DNA of 31,850 bases from G963677915 sp963677915. GTDB lineage: Bacteria > Bacillota > Clostridia > Lachnospirales > Vallitaleaceae. Each line of letters begins with the position of its first letter. The stretch's first letter is position 1. The position numbers and the translations under genes were made by a program. The stretch lies in contig CAXXGE010000023.1 in NCBI GenBank assembly GCA_963677915.2, positions 1-31,850 on the forward strand. The letters are read 5' to 3'. Shown here piece by piece: positions 23,470 to 30,964 of this stretch. The notes under the pieces were generated by a model. It was not told the DNA's origin and made no database searches. It saw only the letters and a list, made by a program, of their open reading frames with translations.

Positions 23470-23976
23470 GCCAAACAGAACAACCAGAAAAATGATGTGG
23501 TTAACGCGGTGGAAGGGTCTACTGTATGGTTGTTCATTAAGCTGGCTATCGGTGTTGCCAGTATCATCATTTCCTCCAAAATCCTGATACCGAGCATCGA
23601 GATTACAGCGATACGTATCGGTATCCCCCAGAGCATTATCGCAGCAACAGTCGTGGCTTTTGGTACAAGCTTGCCCGAACTGACGACAGCAGTTGCATCT
23701 GTAAGAAAGGGGCACGGGTCTTTAGCCATCGGAAACATCGTCGGTGCAGACATCTTGAATGTGCTCTTCGTTGTGGGTGCCTCGGCTGCTGTAACAAAGG
23801 AAGGGCTTCGCGTGCCGATGAATTTCTACCATCTACAGATTCCAACGATGCTGATCATTCTCATCTGCTTTAGATTTTTCGCCAAGAGCAAGAATCAGGT
23901 AATCAACAAACGGGATGGATTGGTCCTACTGGCAATCTACCTTGCCTATATCGTTATTAATTATACGCTGATGTAA
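23470..23976 (+). pseudogene. Na+/Ca2+ exchanger-family (CaCA) C-terminal half
   Basis: The frame contains hydrophobic segments and the second alpha repeat of the calcium/cation antiporter family: IAATVVAFGTSLPELTTAVAS then GNIVGADILNVLFVVGAS. It ends normally with a last membrane helix and TAA 23974-23976. The first alpha repeat and half of the membrane helices are missing. The upstream end is joined to the KDG-kinase relic, so one deletion probably removed both gene parts. It could be expressed as a half protein, but the family needs both repeats for ion binding, so it is called a pseudogene. Confidence 0.78.
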
Positions 23977-24017
23977 CCAAACGCAATAGTCAAACAAATT
24001 AAGGAAGAGGTAAAAAG

Positions 24018-25205
24018 ATGAACAATTTTAACTGGAATTTCCCCACAGAACTCGTTTACGGTGAAGGAAGAATCAATGAAATAGGAGAGATTGCCAAAAG
24101 TTACGGCAAGAAGGCGATGATTGCTACATATGCACGAGGCGGTTTCCTTGATCCAATCATTGACAAGGTGGAAGCGTCGCTGACAGCAGCAGGTGTAGAA
24201 TTTGTTACATTCACTGGTATTGAGCCGAATCCAAGAGCGCAGACAGTTGACAAGGCCATTGATCAGTTCAAAGATGAAGGCTGTGAGTTCGTCATTGCCC
24301 TTGGTGGCGGGAGTGTTATCGATGGTTCCAAGTATATTGCGGCGACAGGTTTTTCGGGTGGTAAATCATGGGATTACGTTGTTCTTGGTGACAGAAAGCC
24401 AAAAGAGTATACTGGTGCCTACCCGATCATATCCATTCCAACGATTTCTGCTTCCGGCTCTGAATGTAATGCTGGCGGCGTACTGACCAATGCTGAGACG
24501 AACGAGAAGAGCTTCTCAAGATCTGCTTACAGATTCCCCAAGGTGGCCATCGTTGATCCCGAGCTGCTGACATCTGTGCCGATGTCTATAACAAAAGACA
24601 GCTGTATCGATATCTTCTCTCACCTGATCGAGCATTATTTGTCCAGCCCTGATGAGTCCGAGTTTGCAGATAGAATCACAGAGGGCATCATCCTTACATT
24701 AAAAGAGAATTTTGATAAGGTTGTCGATAACCTGGCGGATACTGAAGTGAGAGGCCAGCTTGCATTGTGCTCCATCTTCGGTTGGTCCGGTCTTCAGGCC
24801 CTTGGCAGAACAGGGTCCATTCCAATGCACTCAATTGAAATGCCATTGAGCGCCATTTATGATCTGCCGCATGGAAGAGGCATGACCGTCGTTATTCCTC
24901 CGTACCTTGAGCTGATGGCAGAGGTGATGCCTGCGAGATGGGCGAAGCTTGCAAGAAGATGCTTCGGTGTTGAAGAACAGGATGACTTAAAAGCTGCCAA
25001 AAAGCTTTCTGCTGCGGTCGTTGACTGGTTCAAATCCGTTGACGCATACTTGACACTTTCAGATGTCAATATCCCATCAGATAAATTTGAGAAGATGGCG
25101 GATGACGTTGTCAGGATGTTCCCAGACACCGAACCGAATACAACACCAGGTCCGAGACCGGTTACCAAAGAGGAGATCATCAGGATTTTCGAAATGTGTC
25201 AGTAA
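24018..25205 (+). CDS. Iron-containing alcohol dehydrogenase (BDH-like)
   Basis: A 395-residue group III (Fe-type) dehydrogenase that interconverts alcohols and aldehydes or ketones with NAD(P)H. The nucleotide motif GGGSVID is at residues 96-102. The four metal ligands fit the family spacing: Asp198 and His202 (DIFSHLIEH), then His271 and His285 (PMHSIEMPLSAIYDLPHGRG), separated by 4 and 14 residues. The usual PTTAGTGSE is replaced by PTISASGSE. AGGAAGAGG lies before ATG 24018. It is intact, 41 bases downstream of the exchanger relic. A role in reducing a uronate-derived aldehyde or in fermentation is possible. The substrate cannot be read from the sequence. Confidence 0.92.
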   Translation: MNNFNWNFPTELVYGEGRINEIGEIAKSYGKKAMIATYARGGFLDPIIDKVEASLTAAGVEFVTFTGIEPNPRAQTVDKAIDQFKDEGCEFVIALGGGSVIDGSKYIAATGFSGGKSWDYVVLGDRKPKEYTGAYPIISIPTISASGSECNAGGVLTNAETNEKSFSRSAYRFPKVAIVDPELLTSVPMSITKDSCIDIFSHLIEHYLSSPDESEFADRITEGIILTLKENFDKVVDNLADTEVRGQLALCSIFGWSGLQALGRTGSIPMHSIEMPLSAIYDLPHGRGMTVVIPPYLELMAEVMPARWAKLARRCFGVEEQDDLKAAKKLSAAVVDWFKSVDAYLTLSDVNIPSDKFEKMADDVVRMFPDTEPNTTPGPRPVTKEEIIRIFEMCQ

Positions 25206-25243
25206 GTGACGCCGAGTACAAAAAGGGCAAAGGAAGGGAGAAT

Positions 25244-26131
25244 ATGAGTAATTATAGACCAGGGGATTCTAATCAGATTAATAGAGAGTATATAGAGTCT
25301 CTATTAATAGAAATGCGTCATATTGATTCAGATGTGCCTTCTACAAAACTAGAACTTTATGGTGAAACTTTCGAAACGCCAATTATGTCAGCGGCGTTGT
25401 CAAAATTAGATACATTTGTCGAAAATGGAACTGTTGAGATGGCAAAGGGTGTACGAGATGCTAATGGAGTTATGTGGATTGGCGTAGGTGATGAAGCAGA
25501 ACTTGAATCAATAATTGATACGGGTGTTAAAACAATTAAGATTATTAAACCTTATGAAAATCATGACTTCATTTTAAATAAAATGAAACATGCAGAAAAA
25601 TATGGGGCGATTGCCCTGGGAATGGATATAGATCATGCATTTTCAAAATCAGGGCAATATGACCATATACGTGGGGAAAAAATGACGCCAAAAAACTTCG
25701 AAGACATTAAATCTTTCGTGGATGCAACGGAATTACCATTTATCATTAAAGGTGTCCTAAGTGAAACAGATGCCCTTAAATGTATTGAAGCAGGCGTTAA
25801 GGGAATTGTCGTATCTCATCATCATGGGATTTTAGACTACGCTATTCCACCTCTTATGGTTTTACCTAAAATTGTTGAGGTAGTCAACAAGCGAATTCCA
25901 ATATTTGTTGATTGTGGAATGAATAGTGGCAGTGATGCGTTTAAAGCATTAGCCCTTGGTGCAGATGCTGTTTGCGCAGGCAGAATACTTATTGAGCATT
26001 TGATAAAAAATAATAGTCAAGGCGTTACAAATAAAATTAATTCAATGACAGAAGAATTGGCAGGCATCCTAGCTGGAACAGGTTGCAAAGACATAATAAA
26101 TATTGACAACAATATTATTAGGAAGAAATGA
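25244..26131 (+). CDS. FMN-dependent alpha-hydroxy-acid oxidising protein
   Basis: A 295-residue TIM-barrel flavoprotein of the L-lactate oxidase/glycolate oxidase family (PF01070), shorter than the common 350-400. Family blocks are ELPFIIKGVLSETDALKCIEAG (substrate/FMN strand), VVSHHHGILDYAIPPL in place of the usual SNHGGRQLD, and FVDCGMNSGSDAFKALALGADAVCAGR (phosphate-binding end). The replacement of the Arg in HGGR by another residue suggests an altered substrate. AGGAAGGGAG precedes ATG 25244. An ATGA overlap joins it to the AEC transporter gene. The DNA is clearly more AT-rich than that of the upstream dehydrogenase (22 G+C of 60 at 25681-25740 against 28 of 60 at 24481-24540). Confidence 0.83.
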   Translation: MSNYRPGDSNQINREYIESLLIEMRHIDSDVPSTKLELYGETFETPIMSAALSKLDTFVENGTVEMAKGVRDANGVMWIGVGDEAELESIIDTGVKTIKIIKPYENHDFILNKMKHAEKYGAIALGMDIDHAFSKSGQYDHIRGEKMTPKNFEDIKSFVDATELPFIIKGVLSETDALKCIEAGVKGIVVSHHHGILDYAIPPLMVLPKIVEVVNKRIPIFVDCGMNSGSDAFKALALGADAVCAGRILIEHLIKNNSQGVTNKINSMTEELAGILAGTGCKDIINIDNNIIRKK

Positions 26132-27065
26132 ATGAAGCAATCGTAAAAATAGTTCCCGTTTTATTACTAATATTATTTGGAAATTAATAAGATCTAAAAA
26201 CTGGATAGACGAAAAAACAGCTTATTCGTTAAAAACAGGAATTATTAGAGTTGGTTTACCTACTATATTGTTTCTCACATTTAAAGAAATGAATATTCAA
26301 AAGGAATTTTTATTAATTAGTTTTATATCCTTTTTGATGCTTAATTCTTTTTATGTAGTCGGAAGTTTGGCGAATAGGGTATTTAGACTTAATGATATTA
26401 TGCTTCCGTTTATTGTCACAGGATTTTCATTTGGTTTATTAGGGGTGCCTTTATTTGAGGGTGTCTATGGTATTGAAAACTTAAGCGACATATCAATACT
26501 TGGAATTGGAAATGAATTTTTCTTGTGGTTCGTTTACATTACGTTACTGCGGAATGAGTTAGGCAGACAAAATTTTTCTGCAAAAGTACTTTTAGACTTT
26601 GTAAAATCTCCTCTGGTTATATCTATAATAAGCGGTCTGGTTCTTAATTTGAGTGGTTTGAATAGTTGTTTTAACGAATTCATTCTTTTTCAGGGCTTAA
26701 ATCGAACTTTGGAGTATATTGGGACTATGACAACACCAATAATACTCATTATTACTGGATATGGCATTAAACTCAACAAGAAATATTTGAAGGGCGCAAC
26801 GAAAGTTTTGATCATTAGACTGATTATTATATTTGGTGTTGGCTATTTAATAAAATTGTTAATAATTAATCCATATATTCAAATATCTGCTGTATTTGAC
26901 TTGGCGTTCTTTACATTTTTAGCTTTGCCACCACCGTTTTCCTTGGTTATATTTATGGGTGAGTATTGTTCAGATGAAGAAGTTTCTATTGCAAACAACG
27001 CGATTGTATTAAGCACACTAGTATGTTTGGTTTTGTTTGTAGGTATGGTTGTTTTTGCAAATTAG
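26128..27065 (+). pseudogene. AEC-family transporter, frameshifted near its start
   Basis: ATG 26128 overlaps the oxidase stop (ATGA) and begins MNEAIVKIVPVLLLILFG, a normal AEC N-terminal helix. A frameshift at about 26178-26183 leads to TAA, while another frame continues KLIRSKNWIDEKTAYSLKTG and stays open to TAA 27063-27065 with the expected series of membrane helices. Apart from that one lesion the gene looks complete, so it is recent damage or a sequencing slip. It is very AT-rich (11 G+C of 60 at 26281-26340). Pairing with an alpha-hydroxy-acid oxidase suggests that it imported the acid the oxidase uses. This is inferred from context. Confidence 0.8.
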
Positions 27066-27115
27066 GGTGATATAACCACACTGCAACATGCAGATTATAG
27101 AAAGGAAATCATAAA

Positions 27116-27922
27116 ATGAAAATAGCATTTTCTACACTTGGTTGCCCAACTTGGCGTTGGGATAAAATTATTGATGAAGCAGAAAAAAATGGCTATCATG
27201 GTCTCGAAATAAGAGGCGTTGAAGACGAGATTTATTTGCCGAGGGCATACCCATTCCTAAAAAAAAATCAGAAGAAAACCTTGGAAGGATTAGCGCGAAA
27301 AAATTTGACCATTACTGATCTGGGTTCCGCTATTAGTTTCCATGATCCACAAAAATATAAAGCTTCAATTAAAGAAGGTAAAGACTATATCGACTTGGCT
27401 AGTGAGTTAAAGGTGCCGTATATCAGAATATATGGTGACAAAATCCCAGATCCCAATAATAGGCAAGAGACCCTAGATAGCATAGCAAATGGCATTAATG
27501 AGCTTTGTGACTATGCCGTTAACAAAAAGGTAACCTGTCTACTGGAAACCCATGGAGATATCGTAAGTCTGGAAAATATTGAGCCAATAATCAATAAGAT
27601 AGAGTATGAGAATTTTGGTATTATATGGGATGTAGGTCATACATTTAAGGTTTATGGTGAAGATGTCTCTGTATTTTTAGACAAAATGTGGCAATATATA
27701 AAACATGTGCATATAAAAGATTTGCGAAAAGTAGATGAGCAACTAGAACTTTGCATGATTGGCCAAGGTGTCATACCTATTCCAGAATTACTTCAGGAGC
27801 TTAAAAAAAGAGGTTATAGAGGCTATATTTCATTGGAATGGGAAAAAAGATGGCATAATTCATTAGAAGAACCAGAGGTTGTAATTCCGTTTTACGCTGA
27901 ATATGTAAGAAAATATATGTAA
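27116..27922 (+). CDS. Sugar phosphate isomerase/epimerase (xylose isomerase-like TIM barrel)
   Basis: A 268-residue AP-endonuclease-2-type TIM barrel. Metal-binding residues of the family are visible: Glu in CLLETHGD, Asp and His in IIWDVGHTF, the HVHIKD strand, and the last Glu in GYISLEWEK. The family includes hydroxypyruvate isomerases, inosose dehydratases and ketose epimerases, and sequence alone does not separate them. AAAGGAAATC lies before ATG 27116. It is the last gene of the plus-strand run and shares the AT-rich composition of the two genes before it. With a hydroxy-acid oxidase and an acid transporter, handling of a small hydroxy or keto acid is conceivable. Confidence 0.88.
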   Translation: MKIAFSTLGCPTWRWDKIIDEAEKNGYHGLEIRGVEDEIYLPRAYPFLKKNQKKTLEGLARKNLTITDLGSAISFHDPQKYKASIKEGKDYIDLASELKVPYIRIYGDKIPDPNNRQETLDSIANGINELCDYAVNKKVTCLLETHGDIVSLENIEPIINKIEYENFGIIWDVGHTFKVYGEDVSVFLDKMWQYIKHVHIKDLRKVDEQLELCMIGQGVIPIPELLQELKKRGYRGYISLEWEKRWHNSLEEPEVVIPFYAEYVRKYM

Positions 27923-27928
27923 ACAAAC

Positions 27929-27955
27929 AAAAAAGACCGCGTAAGGCAGTCTTTT
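27929..27955. terminator. Bidirectional terminator between converging genes
   Basis: AAAAGAC (27931-27937) pairs with GTCTTTT (27949-27955), plus an inner GC/GC pair beyond one mismatch and a 5-base loop. On the minus strand it is followed by a T6 run (A run at 27929-27934), so it is strongest for the small minus-strand gene. For the plus strand the T tract is part of the stem. Confidence 0.7.
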
Positions 27956-27974
27956 GTACTTATGCTTCTGTCCT

Positions 27975-28208
27975 TCAGATGGCATTGTGCCCCCTGATTA
28001 GACCGTCCTGATTGGTTTCCTGAATCAGTGCGGTCTCTAGTTCTTCTTTTTCTTTTTGCTTTTCTTTTTGTTTTTCTTTTTCTTCATCGGGCTCTGGATA
28101 CGGCACATCGTTAGGATGTTTTGCAGCTTCTTTATCCATTTTTACAAAGTCATCATGGAGTTCCTTTTCAAGCCTTTCTTTCTTGGCCTTGTCAGATTCC
28201 CGTGGCAT
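27975..28208 (-). CDS. Small, highly charged hypothetical protein
   Basis: A 77-residue protein of unknown function. It is almost entirely hydrophilic: a basic/acidic helical N-terminus (residues 1-30), a Pro-containing bend HPNDVPYPEPD (31-41), a KEKQKEKQKEKE repeat (44-55), and a short polar tail. It is likely disordered or coiled coil, with no cysteines or membrane segments. It is convincing as a gene because a full AGGAGGTGAT ribosome binding site lies just before ATG 28208 on the minus strand, and a TATAAT -10 lies upstream. It stands alone between two converging or diverging units. Small charged proteins of this type sometimes appear in stress responses, but nothing here shows that. Confidence 0.75.
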   Translation of the reverse strand: MPRESDKAKKERLEKELHDDFVKMDKEAAKHPNDVPYPEPDEEKEKQKEKQKEKEELETALIQETNQDGLIRGHNAI

Positions 28209-28230
28209 GATATCACCTCCTCTTTCTTAT

Positions 28231-28236
28231 ATTATA
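28231..28236 (-). promoter_or_regulatory. -10 box of the small minus-strand gene
   Basis: The minus strand reads TATAAT here (plus ATTATA), about 22 bases before the start codon. No good -35 is seen at the right distance. The short leader carries the AGGAGGTGAT ribosome binding site. Confidence 0.5.
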
Positions 28237-28311
28237 TCCCAAAGTTGTGTCATTTTTGTGAACACAGACGTCGGACATGTATTGACCTGAAGATGATTCA
28301 ACGGGTTAGAA

Positions 28312-28340
28312 TTGATAAATTTGAAACTGAAGTATAAAAT
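28312..28340 (+). promoter_or_regulatory. Promoter of the second binding-lipoprotein gene
   Basis: TTGATA (28312-28317), 17-bp spacer, TAAAAT (28335-28340). AAGGAGG follows at 28365-28371. None of the ATACGAA-type motifs seen near the uronate operon is present, so this copy is probably regulated differently. Confidence 0.6.
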
Positions 28341-28380
28341 AATAAGTGTGATACTAATTTCCTTAAGGAGGATTGGTTTT

Positions 28381-30363
28381 ATGAAGAGGTTACTGTCAGT
28401 TATAATGGTGATTATTCTATCGCTAGGTACAGCAGGCTGTTTCAATAAGGAATTGACAACGGATAAGCCGGAGGATCAAACGAAGGAGCTTTCAAAAGAT
28501 TCGAAATTTGCTGAAGAATTGAAACTGAGCATTGCACTTGGCAACAATGCCCGCACGATAACATATAATCAGTCGACGCCGTTGGAATTGCCTGATGGCA
28601 ATGTTGTTGTTCAAGGGGATCTGAAACCTACATGGCAGTATATTGAACAGCAGCTGGGAATAAAACTCGTTGACGTTACAGTCCAAGATCAATCAGCATC
28701 GGAAATGATAGATATGTCGGCAGCGACAGGTTTCTCTAATGCAACCGTCTATGGAGGTAATTCTATTGCTGAAAAACTGATGAACTATGGTGCAATTGGC
28801 CTGTTTGTAAATCTCAATGACTATTTGGACCAAATGCCATACTTCAAAAGTTATCTTGAAGAGCATCCCGGTATTGCGAATGTGATTACAGCGTATGACG
28901 GAGGCATCTATCATATACCTTATGTAGCAGAGATTGGAAATATTGCAAGGATATTCCATGGTAGGGAGTCTTGGTTCTACGCTTTGCTTGATGGGGATAT
29001 GGCATCGATGGAACCTGAGACTGCACAACTGGATATCAATTATGAAGGTTACTGGGACAGGCACGACAGCAATGTCATCACACTGCAAAATGCTGCAGCT
29101 GTGAACGGAAAGCTGACAAGAAATGTTGCACTGGAAACCCTGCTGATTTATATTGAAGATACATATCCGAATCTCGGGAAACCCTCCGATTTATTCCTTG
29201 GAGAAAATGCGCAGTATGATATTGATGAATTGGTGGCTTTGTTGCGTGTCGTAAAACTCTCGCCCAACACATTGTCAAAACTGACGACAGGAAAAGTTGT
29301 AGATGGTGCAATCATCACCCCTTACTTTGTAAGGCTCTCCAGGTATCGTGAAGACTTGATGCGCCTTGCCAATTATTTCGGTGGACAGAGAGTATATGGA
29401 TCGGACTCCTATTTGGCAAGGCTGTATTTGGATGAAAACGGTGAACTCCAGTATTCGTATGCTGAAGACGGTTTCCTTGAAGCTCTCGAATATATGAAGG
29501 ACATGTACGCTGAAGGATTGATTAGTTCTGAATTTGCTGATCTTAGTAACAGGGATGACTTCAGAAAAGAACTTTACTCCAAGGACAGTATAGAAGGACA
29601 TCGATTGTTCGGTTTCATGACAAATGACTGGATTGCATCCACAACAGCAAGCAATGCGGATGTTGTAGGTATGCTGCCACCCCTTACTACAGTGGCGGGC
29701 TCGGATGAAATGGTTCACTATGTAGAGAATACGCGTGTGATTAAGCCGGATGGATGGTCGATTTCCAAGGCAGCTTCGGATAATGAACTCAGTTCGGCGC
29801 TGAAGCTGTTCGACTACATGTTTTCTCCTGAAGGCAACCAAGTTCAGAACTACGGTATTCCGGAAAACTTGGTCGAAGATGAAAAATTCACTGCTGCTGA
29901 TGGCACTGAATACCCTAAATTCAATGAATGGATTTTTGATAAAGCGGCTGAACTGAAAAACAATGACATCTCCGGTTTCCTGAGAGATTTCATGGGATCA
30001 CAGATTCCGATTGGCTACCAGAAGGAAATCGGATTCGAGCTGCAGTACACACTGAATAATGGCCTTGATGCCTGGAAACTGTATTCAAATAGTGAGGTTC
30101 TGACATCGTCCTATGATGCGGAAAATCCTTACTTCAAACTCATCCCTCCGGTATTCTCATTGAATGACCAGGACCTCGCAAAGCTTGGAACGGTGGCAAT
30201 CGGTGAGAACCTGACGGACCAACTATTCCTGTATATCATTGGTGCAAGTGGCAGTGCAGCAAGTACGGATGAACTTAAGAGAATATATGAAGAAAGCGGT
30301 ATTGATAAGTACCTGGAAATCTACAGAAATGCATATAAAAGAATGAATGCCGGGCAGATTTAA
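28381..30363 (+). CDS. Stand-alone paralog of the solute-binding lipoprotein
   Basis: A 660-residue lipoprotein, closely similar over its whole length to the importer's binding protein at 11708. It shares, for example, GDLKPTWQYIEQQLG, QDQSASEMID, YGGNSIAEKLMNYGA and DFRKEL. The signal peptide MKRLLSVIMVIILSLGTAGC ends with the lipid Cys at residue 20. ATG 28381 is set by AAGGAGG (28365-28371) and the signal peptide. The longer frame from 28312 lacks both. It is monocistronic, with its own promoter and terminator and no permease or ATPase beside it. It probably delivers a related ligand to the same permeases. Divergence lies mainly in the acidic linker after the Cys. Confidence 0.93.
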   Translation: MKRLLSVIMVIILSLGTAGCFNKELTTDKPEDQTKELSKDSKFAEELKLSIALGNNARTITYNQSTPLELPDGNVVVQGDLKPTWQYIEQQLGIKLVDVTVQDQSASEMIDMSAATGFSNATVYGGNSIAEKLMNYGAIGLFVNLNDYLDQMPYFKSYLEEHPGIANVITAYDGGIYHIPYVAEIGNIARIFHGRESWFYALLDGDMASMEPETAQLDINYEGYWDRHDSNVITLQNAAAVNGKLTRNVALETLLIYIEDTYPNLGKPSDLFLGENAQYDIDELVALLRVVKLSPNTLSKLTTGKVVDGAIITPYFVRLSRYREDLMRLANYFGGQRVYGSDSYLARLYLDENGELQYSYAEDGFLEALEYMKDMYAEGLISSEFADLSNRDDFRKELYSKDSIEGHRLFGFMTNDWIASTTASNADVVGMLPPLTTVAGSDEMVHYVENTRVIKPDGWSISKAASDNELSSALKLFDYMFSPEGNQVQNYGIPENLVEDEKFTAADGTEYPKFNEWIFDKAAELKNNDISGFLRDFMGSQIPIGYQKEIGFELQYTLNNGLDAWKLYSNSEVLTSSYDAENPYFKLIPPVFSLNDQDLAKLGTVAIGENLTDQLFLYIIGASGSAASTDELKRIYEESGIDKYLEIYRNAYKRMNAGQI

Positions 30364-30378
30364 AGTGGTGTAAAAAAT

Positions 30379-30420
30379 ATGACAACATCATCATATCTTG
30401 ATAATGTTGTCATTTTTTTT
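30379..30420 (+). terminator. Intrinsic terminator after the second binding lipoprotein
   Basis: ATGACAACAT (30379-30388) pairs with ATGTTGTCAT (30404-30413), followed by a run of eight T to 30420. It overlaps the 3' end of the converging DeoR relic. Confidence 0.88.
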
Positions 30421-30850
30421 GTAAGTATCATCTTTGAAGTCGGACAGTATCGTATCGACATCGCTGATATTTGACAATTTATAAGGGAAAGCGTGATTGA
30501 ACTTCGATCTGTCCACCAGCAGATACCAGCTGTGCGCACTCTGCAGGACAGATTCCATAATCTTGTAATTGACTTCAGTCGATACCGATACACCGAACTT
30601 GTCATCTATGCCGGCACAACTGGTAAAGGTTTTGTTGATGTTGAAAGCGCTTAATGAGGTGCTGGTCTGCGTGTTGGTGTTAAAGGTATAGTGGTCATAG
30701 ACATTGACTTCTCCGCCTTAAAGTATTAGAGTACGACAAGGTCCTTCACAAGGACAATCTCATTATCCTTCAATAATTCAATTATTTCATCGCCGTCATT
30801 CTCGATATGCAGAAAGTCAAAAAAGGTATACAAGACGAAATAGTGAAATC
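30391..30850 (-). pseudogene. DeoR-family regulator, C-terminal remnant
   Basis: Read on the minus strand, one frame from about 30719 to the TGA at 30391-30393 gives GGEVNVYDHYTFNTN, then AFNINKTFTSCAGID, STEVNYKIMESVLQSA and WYLLVDRSKFN. These are hallmarks of the DeoR sugar-phosphate-sensor domain. An earlier piece (DFLHIENDGDEIIELLKDNE) lies in another frame, with stops between. The helix-turn-helix N-terminus is absent. DeoR proteins normally repress sugar operons. This relic faces away from the dehydrogenase at 30965 and may have been its divergent regulator. The rest of the 30421-30880 stretch holds no other gene. Confidence 0.7.
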
Positions 30851-30886
30851 CATCACAACCAGAAATGGTTGTTGGTTGATTTTTTA
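30846..30886 (+). terminator. Hairpin with T tract upstream of the second Fe-ADH gene
   Basis: ACAACCA (30855-30861) / TGGTTGT (30866-30872) around a GAAA loop, extended by AATC...GATT with small bulges and followed by six T. It looks like an intrinsic terminator for plus-strand transcription, though no plus-strand gene directly precedes it. It may be a leftover or a protein-binding dyad overlapping the -35 region. Confidence 0.5.
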
Positions 30887-30889
30887 TGG

Positions 30890-30895
30890 TATAAT
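30890..30895 (+). promoter_or_regulatory. -10 box of the second Fe-ADH gene
   Basis: TATAAT, with only a weak -35 inside the preceding hairpin. The leader to ATG 30965 is about 65 bases, with GGAG at 30954-30957. Confidence 0.5.
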
Positions 30896-30964
30896 TTGAT
30901 AGATAAGATTTGAGGAAGTTTTTAGGTAACCATCAAATATTTTGATACAGTATGGAGATTGAAA

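Noticed and set aside
28027..28082. Pyrimidine-rich repeated tract resembling a microsatellite or phase-variable repeat.
   Set aside because: It encodes the KEKQKEK repeat of the small minus-strand protein and the repeat units are not identical, so slippage-based switching is not supported.
29275..29841. Minus-strand open frame of 188 codons inside the second binding lipoprotein.
   Set aside because: Antisense to a gene whose paralog is conserved along its full length. No ribosome binding site seen.
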